Positions 1 through 8,529 are shown, counted from the stretch's first letter. The stretch is DNA of 49,230 nucleotides from JAIFWV01 sp964580495 (GCA_964580495.1 CAZOKE010000005.1:1-49230), one strand, 5' to 3'. Numbers and translations are program-made. Notes: generated by a model from the sequence alone, not told the origin.

Positions 1-2
1 AA

Positions 3-242
3 CGCCACCGAAAAGTTACAAGCGGAAGTAAAGAAGTTTGGACTTACGGAAAAGTCGCAAAAAAAATCGGCAAACCCAAAGCAGCGCGTGCCGTGGGCCA
101 AGCACTATCGAAAAATCAAGACGCGCCCCAAATTCCGTGCCATCGGGTAGTGGGATTCAACAAAAACATGGTGGGGTATTCGGCTCCGGGAGGAATCAAG
201 AGGAAATTAATCATGCTTAAGAAAGAAGGGTACAGGCCATGA
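3..242 (+). CDS. Methylated-DNA-cysteine methyltransferase domain, 5' truncated
   Basis: This is the C-terminal DNA-binding and active-site domain of an O6-alkylguanine-DNA alkyltransferase (MGMT/Ogt or alkyltransferase-like) family protein; the 5' end lies outside the window. The readable part contains VWTYGKVAKKIG, the segment that leads into the helix-turn-helix, followed by the signature IPCHRVV, where the cysteine accepts the alkyl group in true methyltransferases, then a GYSAPGGIKRKL stretch typical of the family C-terminus. The stop overlaps the next start (ATGA at 239-242), so it is cotranscribed and probably translationally coupled with the HtrA-like gene. The cysteine is present, so it may be a real suicide repair enzyme rather than an ATL protein. 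The first about 12 codons match the family poorly. Confidence 0.85.
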   Translation, partial: RHRKVTSGSKEVWTYGKVAKKIGKPKAARAVGQALSKNQDAPQIPCHRVVGFNKNMVGYSAPGGIKRKLIMLKKEGYRP

Positions 243-1297
243 ATTTTCGGCAAACAGTATGGTTTATTGTTATCGCGTTGGTCGTGGGAGGCATCGGAGG
301 CGTGCTTTTGAACCGGTTTGGCATTCCTTTTTTGTCCAGCATGCCAGGATTATCCTGGGCGCACAAATTGGAGAGCAATAATCCCGTAGTCATCAACCGC
401 CGCGAAGAAGTGCAGTTCAACGAGGGCATAGATCTCATCAACCTTACCAAACAAATCAGCACCTACACCGTAACCATTTATTCCGGCTCAGCTGCAAACC
501 TTAAATTCTCGGCAAACGGAATAGTAACCTCTTCCGACGGATTGATTTTGGCGCCCAAATCCAATTTGCCGCCGGCCGGAACGGTTACAGTGGTTTTGAA
601 TGACGGCACAAACTATACCGGCACAATTCGCGCTTTGGACCCCAAAGCCGATTTGGCGGTTATAACTATTCCAGCAAGCAATTTGGCTTTCGCACAATTC
701 GGGGTGGCTGCGGATCTGGTGGCAAGCCAGCGCGTGGTGTTTGTGGGCCGTTCCAATACCGAATTTACACGCAACTTCACCGAGGCCCAGGTGACACAGC
801 CGATCAACAACGGCAGAAGCATCGATCGGGTTTTTTATTCCGAAAATTTTGAAAATACGGTGCTGACGAGCGCCAATCTTACGCCGGATTTTGCAGGGGC
901 GCCGATGGCCGATTTGGACGGCAAAGTGGTGGGCATGGTCACCAGCCAAGGGATTTTGATCGGCGAAGATTTGCAAATGGCGGTAAGCTCGTACCTGGCG
1001 AATTCAAAAATTTTCCGTCCCGGCTTTGGCATAAAATATTTGAACCTTTCGAACAGCTTGGCTAAGCTTAAAAATCTGCCCCAAGGCGGAGTTTTGGTGG
1101 TCAGTGTCGATGACAACAGCCCGGCTAAACAAGGCGGGTTGCAGGCGGGCGATTTGATCACCAGTTTTGACGGGCAAGATCTTTCGACCAAAAATTTTGA
1201 AACTCTTTTCAACGCGCATCCAATCGGAAATGTCACGATAAATATTTTGAGAAACGGCAACCCCACCAGTTTAACTATAAAATTAACAGCAAAATAA
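239..1297 (+). CDS. HtrA-like trypsin-fold PDZ protein, catalytically degenerate
   Basis: A 352-residue membrane-anchored HtrA/DegP-type protein. Residues 7-26 form an N-terminal membrane anchor, about 75-250 match the S1C trypsin fold, and about 255-350 are one PDZ domain (GGVLVVSVDDNSPAKQGGLQAGDLI). The framework is recognisable: SSDGLIL before the histidine site, DPKADLAVI around the aspartate, and ADLDGKVVGM after the serine site. However the histidine position of the usual TNxHV motif is Ser108, and the GNSGG motif reads DFAGA with Ala at the serine position (219). Only Asp138 survives. By family knowledge it should not cleave peptides; a chaperone, scaffold or peptide-sensing role through the PDZ domain is inference. 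It overlaps the methyltransferase stop and is followed 27 nt later by the HIT gene. Confidence 0.9.
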   Translation: MNFRQTVWFIVIALVVGGIGGVLLNRFGIPFLSSMPGLSWAHKLESNNPVVINRREEVQFNEGIDLINLTKQISTYTVTIYSGSAANLKFSANGIVTSSDGLILAPKSNLPPAGTVTVVLNDGTNYTGTIRALDPKADLAVITIPASNLAFAQFGVAADLVASQRVVFVGRSNTEFTRNFTEAQVTQPINNGRSIDRVFYSENFENTVLTSANLTPDFAGAPMADLDGKVVGMVTSQGILIGEDLQMAVSSYLANSKIFRPGFGIKYLNLSNSLAKLKNLPQGGVLVVSVDDNSPAKQGGLQAGDLITSFDGQDLSTKNFETLFNAHPIGNVTINILRNGNPTSLTIKLTAK

Positions 1298-1324
1298 TAT
1301 TTGATAAATTCGTAACAGATTAAT

Positions 1325-1741
1325 ATGAATAAACCAGATTGTATTTTTTGCAAAATTGCAAACAATGAAGCGCCGGCAGATAAAATATTTGAAGACGATA
1401 AAGTAGTGGCTTTTTTGGATCTGCGCCCCTCAAATAAAGGACACGCTTTGGTCATCCACAAAGACCATACCGACGACTTGCTTTCAACTTCGGATGGAAT
1501 CATTGCTGATCTGATGCCGAGGGTAAAAAAGATCGCCGCTTCGATTATAAAAACAACCGGCGCTACCGGATTTAATTTGTCAGTCAATAATGGCAGTGTA
1601 GCGGGGCAAGTTATATTTCATTTGCACTTTCACATCATCCCAAGATTCGAAAATGACGGCCTCAAATTATTTCCGCAAAAAGATTCGGAGTTTTCATCGC
1701 GCAAGGATCTGGCGGCCCAAATCAAAAAAAATCTCGAATGA
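1325..1741 (+). CDS. HIT family hydrolase (Hint/HinT-like)
   Basis: A 138-residue histidine triad protein. The triad HLHFH lies at residues 99-103 and is followed by IIPRF, as in Hint-type nucleoside phosphoramidases and diadenosine polyphosphate hydrolases. The N-terminus carries CIFCKIANNE, the usual HIT opening with a zinc-type CxxC pair, and FLDLRPSNKGHALVIHK, the nucleotide-binding segment. Length is standard. The stop overlaps the rfbB start (ATGA), so it sits at the head of the rhamnose operon or bridges it to the HtrA-like gene. Cytosolic nucleotide housekeeping is the likely job; the exact substrate cannot be told. Confidence 0.93.
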   Translation: MNKPDCIFCKIANNEAPADKIFEDDKVVAFLDLRPSNKGHALVIHKDHTDDLLSTSDGIIADLMPRVKKIAASIIKTTGATGFNLSVNNGSVAGQVIFHLHFHIIPRFENDGLKLFPQKDSEFSSRKDLAAQIKKNLE

Positions 1742-2751
1742 AATATTTAATTACAGGTGGTGCGGGGTTTATTGGCTCCAATTTTATCCATTATCTTTTC
1801 GGCAAATATCCGGATTGCGAGATTACCAATCTGGATAAATTAACTTATGCCGGAAATTTGGATAATCTCAAAGATATTGAAACCAACCCCAATTACAAAT
1901 TTGTAAAAGGAGACATATGCGACGCCGCTTTGGTAAATGAATTGATTTCCGAATGTGATGTTGTGGTGCATTTTGCCGCGGAGACCCATGTCGACCGGTC
2001 GGTGCTGGAGCCACAGGAATTTATCAAAACAAACGTTTTGGGGACTGCCACTTTGCTGGAAGCCGCAAGGAAAGCTGGCGGCAAGCGTTTTCACCATGTC
2101 TCAACCGACGAAGTTTACGGGTCCATACCTTTGGATTCAGATGAAGTTTGGACTGAAGCAAGCCCATATAATCCTCGAAGCCCGTATTCGGCAAGCAAAG
2201 CCGCTTCAGACCATTTGGCTAGAGCTTATTTTACAACTTTTAATTTGCCGGTGACGATTTCCAATTGCGCCAACAACGTCGGTCCCTACATGTATCCGGA
2301 AAAATTGTTTCCCCTGGCGATCACAAATCTGCTGGAAGGAAAAAAAGTGCCAGTTTATGGAGAAGGTAAGCAGATACGCGAGTGGATGTATGTTGAAGAC
2401 CACTGCAGCGGAATTGATGCAATTTTGGAAAAAGGGAAACTGGGCGAAACTTATTTCATAGGCTCTCAAGACAAACATGTTTCAAATTTGGAAGTCATAA
2501 AGAAAATACTGCAGGCTTTAAATTTGGGGGAGGATCGGATCGAGTTCGTGAAAGATCGTCCGGGCCACGATGCCAAATACGCCTTGGACACTGCCAAAAT
2601 TCGCTCGCAATTGGGTTGGAGCGCTAAATATACACTCGATGAAACCATAAAAAAGACTGTGGATTGGTACATGGCAAACCAAGCTTGGTGGAAAAAGATT
2701 AAAGACTCAAGCGAATATCAAAATTATTACCAAAAACAATACGCAAAATAA
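1738..2751 (+). CDS. rfbB: dTDP-glucose 4,6-dehydratase
   Basis: Second enzyme of dTDP-L-rhamnose synthesis; it converts dTDP-glucose to dTDP-4-keto-6-deoxyglucose using bound NAD. This 337-residue extended short-chain dehydrogenase has the Rossmann motif GGAGFIG (7-13), the subfamily-specific STDEVYG (122-128; Asp and Glu catalyse the dehydration step) and the YxxxK pair Tyr150/Lys154 in SPYSASK. NNVGPYMYPEKLFPL is also typical of RfbB. It overlaps the HIT gene by 4 nt and is followed directly by rfbC with no spacer. The complete set of motifs and the presence of the other three pathway genes make the assignment firm. Confidence 0.96.
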   Translation: MKYLITGGAGFIGSNFIHYLFGKYPDCEITNLDKLTYAGNLDNLKDIETNPNYKFVKGDICDAALVNELISECDVVVHFAAETHVDRSVLEPQEFIKTNVLGTATLLEAARKAGGKRFHHVSTDEVYGSIPLDSDEVWTEASPYNPRSPYSASKAASDHLARAYFTTFNLPVTISNCANNVGPYMYPEKLFPLAITNLLEGKKVPVYGEGKQIREWMYVEDHCSGIDAILEKGKLGETYFIGSQDKHVSNLEVIKKILQALNLGEDRIEFVKDRPGHDAKYALDTAKIRSQLGWSAKYTLDETIKKTVDWYMANQAWWKKIKDSSEYQNYYQKQYAK

Positions 2752-3303
2752 ATGGCAGCAACCACAGAATTTAAAATTAGGACAACCGAAATCCCAGGCT
2801 TACTGGAAATAGATATAACCTCGATCCAAGATGCTCGCGGGTATTTTCAGGAAAAGTTTCAAAAAGCCAAATTGGCAGCGGCTGGTTTTCCGGAATCGTT
2901 TGAGCCGGTGCAGCAAAATATTTCCTTCAACAAAGACCTTGGGGTGACGCGCGGAATCCACGCCGAGCCGTGGGACAAATACGTCACCGTAATTTCCGGC
3001 AAAGTTTTTGCAGCATATGTTGATTTGCGAAAAGAAAACTTCGGGAAGGTTGTCTGCATGGAAATCAACGACCACAAGGCTGTTTTTGTGCCAAGCGGAG
3101 TGGCCAATTCGTATCAAACGATTGAACCAAATACTTATTATTCGTATCTGGTGAATGCGCATTGGTCTGCTGATGCCAATTACAAAGCTTTAAACCTTGC
3201 TGATCCAAAATTGGGCATCAGCTGGCCGATAGAGTTGAAAAGCGCTATTATTTCCGATAAGGACCGGAACAATCCTACTCTTTCGCAAATTGAACCGTTT
3301 TAA
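2752..3303 (+). CDS. rfbC: dTDP-4-dehydrorhamnose 3,5-epimerase
   Basis: Third enzyme of dTDP-L-rhamnose synthesis, a cupin-fold epimerase acting at C3 and C5 of the 4-keto sugar. The 183 residues include TRGIHAEPWDKYVTV (His70 is the expected catalytic base) and GKVFAAYVDLRK, the conserved beta-strand with the DLR motif. The variant GIHAEPWDK replaces the enterobacterial GLHFQ motif; I recall this form in other RmlC subfamilies. The start abuts the rfbB stop and rfbD begins 3 nt after its own stop, so the four genes form one transcript. Confidence 0.93.
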   Translation: MAATTEFKIRTTEIPGLLEIDITSIQDARGYFQEKFQKAKLAAAGFPESFEPVQQNISFNKDLGVTRGIHAEPWDKYVTVISGKVFAAYVDLRKENFGKVVCMEINDHKAVFVPSGVANSYQTIEPNTYYSYLVNAHWSADANYKALNLADPKLGISWPIELKSAIISDKDRNNPTLSQIEPF

Positions 3304-3306
3304 TTT

Positions 3307-4140
3307 ATGAATAAAGTTTTGATTATCGGAAGCGAAGGAGGATTGGGCCAAGCTTTTGCCGAAGTATACAAAGACCTGCAGCCCGTGTGCCTGACTCACG
3401 CGGACTTGGATATCACCAAAGAACAGGATGTACTGAAGTGGTTTGCGGCGATTCAGCCAAATTTGGTGCTGAATTGCGCTGCTTACAACAGCGTGGACAA
3501 AGCTGAAGAAGAGCGGGCGTTTGCCGAAAACGTCAATGGCTATGCGCCGGGTTTTCTGGCCCATGCCGCCTCACAGATCGGCGCGACATTGGTGCATTAT
3601 TCGACCGGCCAAGTTTTCGACGGGACCAAAGCCGAAGGGTACAAAGAAGACGAAGTGACAAACCCCATAAATGCTTATGGCGCATCCAAGCTTTTGGGGG
3701 AAATGGAACTTCAGAAAAATACGGATAAGTTTTACATCATCCGCACGGCGTGGCTTTATGGCAAATCCAAAGCCGGCAAAAAGAGCTTTGTCGATCTGAT
3801 GCTAGAGAAGGCCAAGGCGGAAGAGATTATCAAAGTTGTCGAAGACGAGTTCGGCCCGCCCACATACGTCTTTGATTTAGCTCAGGCCTCGCGTGCCTTG
3901 ATTGAGGAAAAAAAGCCGTTTGGAATTTACCATTTGACGAATACAGGTTCGGTCTCGCGCTACGAGTGGGCCAAAGAAATTTTCCGGCTCAAAAACATGG
4001 ATAAGGTCAAGCTGGTCTCGATGAGCGCTGATGAATTGCAGCGAGCCGCAAAACGGCCGAAATATGAAGTCTTGGTAAATACGAAATTTATCCAGCTTCG
4101 CCCCTGGACCGAAGCATTACAGGAATTTTTAAAAAGTTGA
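3307..4140 (+). CDS. rfbD: dTDP-4-dehydrorhamnose reductase
   Basis: Final enzyme of the pathway, reducing dTDP-4-keto-rhamnose to dTDP-L-rhamnose with NAD(P)H. The 277-residue protein has the cofactor loop GSEGGLG (8-14), the substrate-binding NCAAYNSVDKAE segment, HYSTGQVFDG, and the catalytic Tyr124/Lys128 pair in NAYGASK. It lies 3 nt after rfbC. A 46-nt spacer with TTCGCAT words then separates it from rfbA, leaving room for a separate promoter there. Confidence 0.95.
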   Translation: MNKVLIIGSEGGLGQAFAEVYKDLQPVCLTHADLDITKEQDVLKWFAAIQPNLVLNCAAYNSVDKAEEERAFAENVNGYAPGFLAHAASQIGATLVHYSTGQVFDGTKAEGYKEDEVTNPINAYGASKLLGEMELQKNTDKFYIIRTAWLYGKSKAGKKSFVDLMLEKAKAEEIIKVVEDEFGPPTYVFDLAQASRALIEEKKPFGIYHLTNTGSVSRYEWAKEIFRLKNMDKVKLVSMSADELQRAAKRPKYEVLVNTKFIQLRPWTEALQEFLKS

Positions 4141-4186
4141 TTCGTATCATTCGCATGTGATTTCCTAGGTTCGCATTATAGATTTT

Positions 4187-4903
4187 ATGAAAGGAATTAT
4201 TTTAGCCGGAGGCCACGGAACGAGGTTGTTACCGCTTACAAAAGTTACGAGTAAGCAGCTTTTGCCTGTGTACGACAAGCCCATGATCATGCATCCGCTG
4301 CAAACTTTGCTTCGGGCGGGCATCAAAGATATCCTTTTTATCATTGCACCGGATCATGCTGGAGATTTTCTCAAACTCCTGGGTTCCGGCAAAGAATTTG
4401 GTGCGAGGTTTACTTATGAAATTCAGGATAAACCGGAAGGCTTGGCTCAGGCATTTATAATAGGGGCAGAATTTATTGGCAAGGACAATGTCTGCATGAT
4501 TTTGGGGGACAATATTTTTGAAGATGATTTTAGCTCGACCATAAAGAGGTTCAAAAAAGGCGCGCAAATTTTCGCCAAGAAGGTTTCCGACCCAGAAAGG
4601 TTTGGCGTAGTTAAATTTGATAAACAAATGAAAGCTATGGAAATCGTAGAGAAACCAAAACAATTTTTGTCATCCTATGCTATCACCGGATTGTATATTT
4701 ATGATAATCGCGTGGTTGACGTCGCCACAAATTCCAAACCTTCGGAGCGGGGCGAACTCGAAATCACAGATTTACATAATTGGTATTTGCAGAAAGGCGA
4801 GTTGAAAGTCGATTTGGTGGAAGGCGATTGGGTCGACGCCGGTACGTTTGATTCGCTGTTTAAAGCCTCACAATTGGCTTACCGAAAAGCTCACAAAAAA
4901 TAA
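4187..4903 (+). CDS. rfbA: Glucose-1-phosphate thymidylyltransferase
   Basis: First enzyme of the rhamnose pathway, making dTDP-glucose from dTTP and glucose-1-phosphate. The N-terminal motif GGHGTRLLPLT (8-18) followed by SKQLLPVYDKPM is the nucleotide-binding and metal-binding signature of RfbA. MILGDNIFEDDF and EIVEKPKQFLSSYAITGLY are further family blocks. At 238 residues it is shorter than the roughly 290-residue enterobacterial enzyme and lacks the C-terminal extension, like many short RfbA-type nucleotidyltransferases. There is no SD; the start sits just after a TTCGCATTATAG block that could supply a -10 element. The gene ends at a strong hairpin terminator. Confidence 0.93.
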   Translation: MKGIILAGGHGTRLLPLTKVTSKQLLPVYDKPMIMHPLQTLLRAGIKDILFIIAPDHAGDFLKLLGSGKEFGARFTYEIQDKPEGLAQAFIIGAEFIGKDNVCMILGDNIFEDDFSSTIKRFKKGAQIFAKKVSDPERFGVVKFDKQMKAMEIVEKPKQFLSSYAITGLYIYDNRVVDVATNSKPSERGELEITDLHNWYLQKGELKVDLVEGDWVDAGTFDSLFKASQLAYRKAHKK

Positions 4904-4909
4904 GCAATA

Positions 4910-4948
4910 AAAAAACCGCTCCTGCAAAAATAAGGGAAGCGGTTTTTT
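4910..4948. terminator. Bidirectional terminator between rfbA and the membrane gene
   Basis: A-tract, GC-rich stem (ACCGCTCC against GGAAGCGGT), 12-nt loop and T-tract, symmetrical so that it can serve rfbA on the plus strand and the convergent minus-strand gene ending at 4947. Confidence 0.85.
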
Positions 4949-5514
4949 AAATTATCCTTGTCCCGAAGTTGTGGGTGGAGAAGACGATGGATATGACCAA
5001 AATTGACAGGAACAGATATTCGATGGCGATTTTCATAGTCAGGGTTCGATCCAGGTAGTGGTGGATGAATTCCCAGAGCGCGTTGTAGATGGAAATCAAC
5101 ACCAGAGCTGCCGTTAAATATTCAAAGCTCCAGATTTGGTAAATCCAAATACCGGCCAACCCCAGCAGTACTGAGCAAAACAGGACAAATAACAAAAGCT
5201 TGGGCGAATGGAATCCGTACTGGAACAAAGCTTGGTATATAAGCAGAAATGTGGCGCCAAATATAAAGTAGAACAGGAAATTTTGGCTAAGCCCAAAGTA
5301 CCAAACAAACCCGAACAAAGCCGCGTATGCCAGGTACGCGGCAAATAGTTTGATGCCGGCCAAGATCTTGAGCCAAGGCAAGCGAGCTTCCAGCCTTGCC
5401 GAAACATGCTCTTTCATATGCCAGTATGCCACAGTCAGGGCAAAGCTCGAAAATACAATCAGCAATTGTTTGAACCCTGCTGCAAACGGATTGAGGAAAA
5501 TAAGCACGATCACG
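4947..5514 (-). CDS. Polytopic membrane protein, C-terminal part (gap-split)
   Basis: Minus-strand coding sequence running out of the scaffold gap at 5515-5524. About 188 residues are readable, nearly all hydrophobic, with roughly five or six membrane segments (for example ILAGIKLFAAYLAYAALFGF and LLLFVLFCSVLLGLAGIWIY). A GTG at 5513 could be read as a start, but the upstream fragment on the other side of the gap is in the same orientation, is equally hydrophobic and has no stop before the gap. I infer a single gene of about 300 residues. I do not recognise the family. It converges on rfbA and lies downstream of the CAP-domain gene. Confidence 0.7.
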
Positions 5515-5524
5515 NNNNNNNNNN
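5515..5524. other. Assembly gap of 10 Ns
   Basis: Ten Ns of conventional length inside a minus-strand membrane-protein gene. The two flanking ORF parts are in different frames across exactly 10 Ns, so the true gap length is not 10. Confidence 0.98.
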
Positions 5525-5845
5525 GAGGATGGCCGGCAAGATAAGGTAATTGAGATAATGTTTGAGATAATGCCAGCTTAGGAAATGCCGGAATCGATTT
5601 TTCACAGCCTGCTCAATAAGCCCGCGGTAATGAGCGGAACTTAAATTCACAGGCTCGCGGTGTTTAAGGTGCAAGTCAAACAGAAAAGCGATCCAGAACA
5701 CATGGAATAAATAGATGTAAATCGCCACAGAATAAAAAGTGGCGATCTGGTAAATGCCCGCGATGAAAGCCAAAGCTTCGAAACCCAGGAAGCTGATGGC
5801 GCTGATGATTATGCTGGAGAGAATTTTGTGTTGGTTTTGCGTCAT
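5525..5845 (-). CDS. Polytopic membrane protein, N-terminal part (gap-split)
   Basis: N-terminal portion of the membrane protein continued at 4947-5514. It starts with ATG at 5845 (MTQNQHKILSS), shows two or three membrane helices in the first 60 residues, then a basic loop (LKHREPVNLSSAHYRG and VKNRFRHFLSWHYLKHYLNY) before the gap. It begins only 7 nt after the CAP-domain gene stop, so the two are probably cotranscribed. The family is not recognised; alternatives include a transporter subunit or an integral-membrane enzyme. Confidence 0.68.
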
Positions 5846-5852
5846 TCGGGTT

Positions 5853-6986
5853 TTAGAATTTACCTGCGAACAGATTGAAAGCCGCCAGCAATATGAAGAT
5901 GATTATTTGCGGGGTGATGTGCATGCCCGGCCGCTGGATTTTTGCGCGGTGGATGATAATGGCATCGGTTATCAAAAAACCAAGATAGATTACCGAAAGG
6001 ATGCCAAAGATTATTCGAAGGATTTTTATGAGCAGCGCTTCCTGTGAAACTGGGATCTGGCTTGGCGTGGCCGGAGCGGCAGTGGCAGTTTGCTGTTGGA
6101 TTCCGGAAATAGCGATCGAAGAATCTACTTTGTTTCCAGCGCTGTCGCGCGCTTCAATTGTTATGTTTTGTCCATTAAGGTTTTCGGTCGAATCAAAAGT
6201 AAACTTGCCGACATAATGCGAACTGTCGCGGGCTAGCAAAGTGATGGACTGTGAAGCCAGCCTGGCAGTGACCAGAGTCGGGCTGCCTGTGACAACCACA
6301 TCCAAATCGATTAAGGTTTGGCCCGAAACTTGGGTGACTGACACGGATGCGTTATTGTTGATTGATACAGCAGACGAAGTTGCTTGGGTTGGTTTAGTAT
6401 TGGTGGGTGCCGGAGCGGTGGCCACGCTCTTGCTTCCGGTTTTATCCAGGGTGCCAAACAAGCTTGCAACCAGTGTGCTGGTGTGATTCGGTTCATACAA
6501 GCCCGTGGCCAAACCCAAACCTTGATCTTCAAATTTGGCGTTTAAAATATTTGCCCGGTGCGTGGGGCTGTTCATCCAAGCCGAAATTAAATCGTCGGGT
6601 GAGGTGAAATCCATGGCCAAATTTTCGCCCAATGTTAAATACGGCTTGTATCCGGCAGCTTCGATTCTGGGCCACACATAATTTCCGTCAGGGTCAATGT
6701 GGGAAAAATAACTTCGCGATAGCATGTCATTGGCTTTGCCTTGGGCCGCTATGATCAGTTTATCGTTGGTGACCAGTTCCGGAATAAATCTTTGTTTGCG
6801 CTCATTGTTGATCCGGTTCATGAGGTCAGCGGCATTGAGATAGCCCTGAGCAAATGTGATTGAACCCGGAAGGATGATGCGCAATCCCCAGACGATCAAA
6901 GTGAAAAAAGCCAGGGCATGCGAAGACATAATCCACGGCTTATAATCGTTATGCTCGGAAGCTATGAGGTAGTATTTTAGTTTCAA
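5853..6986 (-). CDS. CAP-domain (SCP/PR1-like) membrane protein
   Basis: About 377 residues. A short N-terminal stretch (IASEHNDYKPW), which I recall from other CPR CAP proteins, precedes a membrane helix (HALAFFTLIVWGLRIILP). A CAP domain follows (LMNRINNERKQ, SYFSHIDPDGNYVWPRIEAAGY, LGENLAMDF, AWMNSPTHRANIL), with the cavity histidines and glutamate of the family. A Ser/Thr-rich linker, a beta-sandwich-like region and two C-terminal membrane helices complete it. The CAP domain should lie outside the cell; in other bacteria such domains bind cell-wall or lipid ligands, but the ligand here is unknown. The start is uncertain: TTG at 6986 has AGGA seven nt upstream, TTG at 7004 extends it, and ATG at 6929 would lose the conserved N-terminus. 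Confidence 0.88.
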   Translation of the reverse strand: MKLKYYLIASEHNDYKPWIMSSHALAFFTLIVWGLRIILPGSITFAQGYLNAADLMNRINNERKQRFIPELVTNDKLIIAAQGKANDMLSRSYFSHIDPDGNYVWPRIEAAGYKPYLTLGENLAMDFTSPDDLISAWMNSPTHRANILNAKFEDQGLGLATGLYEPNHTSTLVASLFGTLDKTGSKSVATAPAPTNTKPTQATSSAVSINNNASVSVTQVSGQTLIDLDVVVTGSPTLVTARLASQSITLLARDSSHYVGKFTFDSTENLNGQNITIEARDSAGNKVDSSIAISGIQQQTATAAPATPSQIPVSQEALLIKILRIIFGILSVIYLGFLITDAIIIHRAKIQRPGMHITPQIIIFILLAAFNLFAGKF

Positions 6987-7003
6987 ATGAATTATTCCTA
7001 TCA

Positions 7004-7028
7004 ATCCTCTCCAATTCTAGGAGAGGAT
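7004..7028. repeat. Perfect 9-bp inverted repeat upstream of the CAP gene
   Basis: ATCCTCTCC, a 7-nt spacer and GGAGAGGAT form a perfect hairpin in the 5' region of the minus-strand CAP gene. There is no T-tract, so it is not an obvious terminator. It could fold in the leader and affect the TTG start just downstream, or act as an operator between the divergent CAP and sortase genes. Confidence 0.5.
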
Positions 7029-7184
7029 GCCCGCAACACAACTTTTCAATTAGATGTCTAGCTTAAGCGGGGAGGAGAGGTAATTACAAGAGAATAGTTA
7101 CGATATAATTCTAGCAAAATAGGCGGGTTTTGCAAAAAACTTAAGCAATAATGGCTTAAATAAGCACTTATTTTGCATGTACTC

Positions 7185-7213
7185 TTGACATATTGCCAAT
7201 TTTGTGCTAACAT
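7185..7213 (+). promoter_or_regulatory. Promoter of the sortase gene
   Basis: TTGACA (7185-7190), a 17-nt spacer and TAACAT (7208-7213), 29 nt before the ATG of the sortase. The rest of 7029-7184 shows only AT-rich sequence with no gene. Confidence 0.7.
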
Positions 7214-7242
7214 TATACGTTGCTAACAGCAATTGAAAGTTT

Positions 7243-8439
7243 ATGAATACCAGCGATTTGCCACAATTGAACACCTACGGGACAGGAGAAATTTACCGGC
7301 TTTTGAAGCTTGGCGAATTTGCACATGTCGCAAATGTGCCGAGTCTTCCGGCTGATTTGCCAGTGGCCAATATTTCACAGAAACCGGCCGAGATGCCGGC
7401 TGCGGCAATCATCCCAAACAAGCGAATTGAAGCGCTGAAACAGAAAGGCTTAAAGCTTCTTGCCAGGACCAGATCAAAACATTCCCAATCATATGTTTCC
7501 ACGATATTCCGTAAATTGAACGCCAGCTGGGTTGTGTATCCCACAATTTTTGCTTTGTCTTACGGCGTCTTTTATTTCGGATTGAATTTTCCCTCTCTGA
7601 CGGCCCAAGCCCAATCCTGGTTTACTCTCAAATCCCAGGACCAGCAACAGCTCGGACCAAATTTGGATGCTTACTACAAATGGATCAACGGGTATTATTA
7701 TGCCGTGTCCGACAAAAGCCTGCTTTCGCCAAACAATGACATAGATCACGACGGCCTCACCAACTACGACGAATTCATAATGCAGACCAATCCTTTGGTG
7801 GCAGATTCGTCAGGCGACGGGATTTCAGACGGAGTAAAAGTCCTGGACGGCATGAATCCTTGGGGCAAGGGTCCCATGACGCCGGCACAAAAAAGTTGGC
7901 GCGACAAATTGGATTTAACTCTAATTTCCGAGCGGATCGCGGCATCCACCGCTTCGGCAACTTTGGTTTCGGACAATTCCAAAGATAATGTTTTTGACCT
8001 CAACCGCAATGGGCAATTATCCATCCCGAAATTAAATATGCAAGTGCCTTTGATTTGGTCCAGAGACCCTTCCAGCTTTGACAACGATTTGGAACACGGG
8101 GTAATTCATTATCCGGGCACGGCGCTGCCCGGGGAGCAAGGCGTGATGTATGTGTCAGGCCACTCTTCGGATTACATTTGGAAGCACGATCCGTTTTCAA
8201 CTGTGTTTACCACGATCAACAGATTGAGCCCTGGCGACGACGTTTACGTCACAGTCTACGGCGTGGATGGCAAATCATACGTGTACCGCTACCAAGTCAC
8301 AGGCAACAAGATTTATTCTCCGGATGATCAAACCCAGTTTATAGATGCGAACGGATCCAAGCTTAACCTTTCCACTTGCTGGCCTATAGGCACGAGCAAA
8401 GATAGGTTGGTAGTGACCGCCCAGCTGATTGGGCTCTAA
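7243..8439 (+). CDS. Sortase with thrombospondin-type-3-like calcium repeats
   Basis: A 398-residue transpeptidase that should cleave a sorting motif and attach surface proteins. The sortase barrel occupies about 255-398: IPKLNMQVPLIW, GVIHYPGTALPGEQG, catalytic His307 in VSGHSS, Cys379 in LSTCWPIGT and Arg388 in DRLVV. The active-site block resembles class D or E enzymes. A long N-terminal cytoplasmic region (1-90) precedes a membrane helix near 93-115. Between them and the barrel, residues 164-205 hold two Asp-rich loops (NDIDHDGL and SSGDGISDG) like thrombospondin type-3 calcium sites. It has its own promoter and a terminator. Two proteins with C-terminal APKTG motifs follow at 9985 and 13125 and are the obvious candidate substrates. 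Confidence 0.92.
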   Translation: MNTSDLPQLNTYGTGEIYRLLKLGEFAHVANVPSLPADLPVANISQKPAEMPAAAIIPNKRIEALKQKGLKLLARTRSKHSQSYVSTIFRKLNASWVVYPTIFALSYGVFYFGLNFPSLTAQAQSWFTLKSQDQQQLGPNLDAYYKWINGYYYAVSDKSLLSPNNDIDHDGLTNYDEFIMQTNPLVADSSGDGISDGVKVLDGMNPWGKGPMTPAQKSWRDKLDLTLISERIAASTASATLVSDNSKDNVFDLNRNGQLSIPKLNMQVPLIWSRDPSSFDNDLEHGVIHYPGTALPGEQGVMYVSGHSSDYIWKHDPFSTVFTTINRLSPGDDVYVTVYGVDGKSYVYRYQVTGNKIYSPDDQTQFIDANGSKLNLSTCWPIGTSKDRLVVTAQLIGL

Positions 8440-8451
8440 TTTGATACGAAT

Positions 8452-8508
8452 AAAAAAATGCAAATGATACGAATATGCGAATACGCATGCCGTAGTTTGC
8501 ATTTTTTT
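8452..8508 (+). terminator. Terminator after the sortase gene
   Basis: A 13-nt inverted repeat, A7TGCAAA against TTTGCAT7, encloses a 31-nt loop that itself contains half of another inverted repeat. It ends in a T-run, 12 nt after the sortase stop. Confidence 0.65.
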
Positions 8509-8529
8509 GTAAAAAAATTCGCATATTCG
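8470..8529. repeat. CGAATATGCGAAT inverted repeat
   Basis: A perfect 13-bp inverted repeat (8470-8482 and 8517-8529) interlocks with the sortase terminator arms, so the two hairpins are mutually exclusive. Related TTCGCAT/ATGCGAA words recur at 4140-4186 and 48076-48150. Beyond these repeats and the next promoter region I see no gene in 8440-8731. Confidence 0.7.

Noticed and set aside
38..220. 60-codon plus-strand ORF at the left edge
   Set aside because: It lies out of frame within the methyltransferase domain, whose PCHRVV motif is unmistakable.
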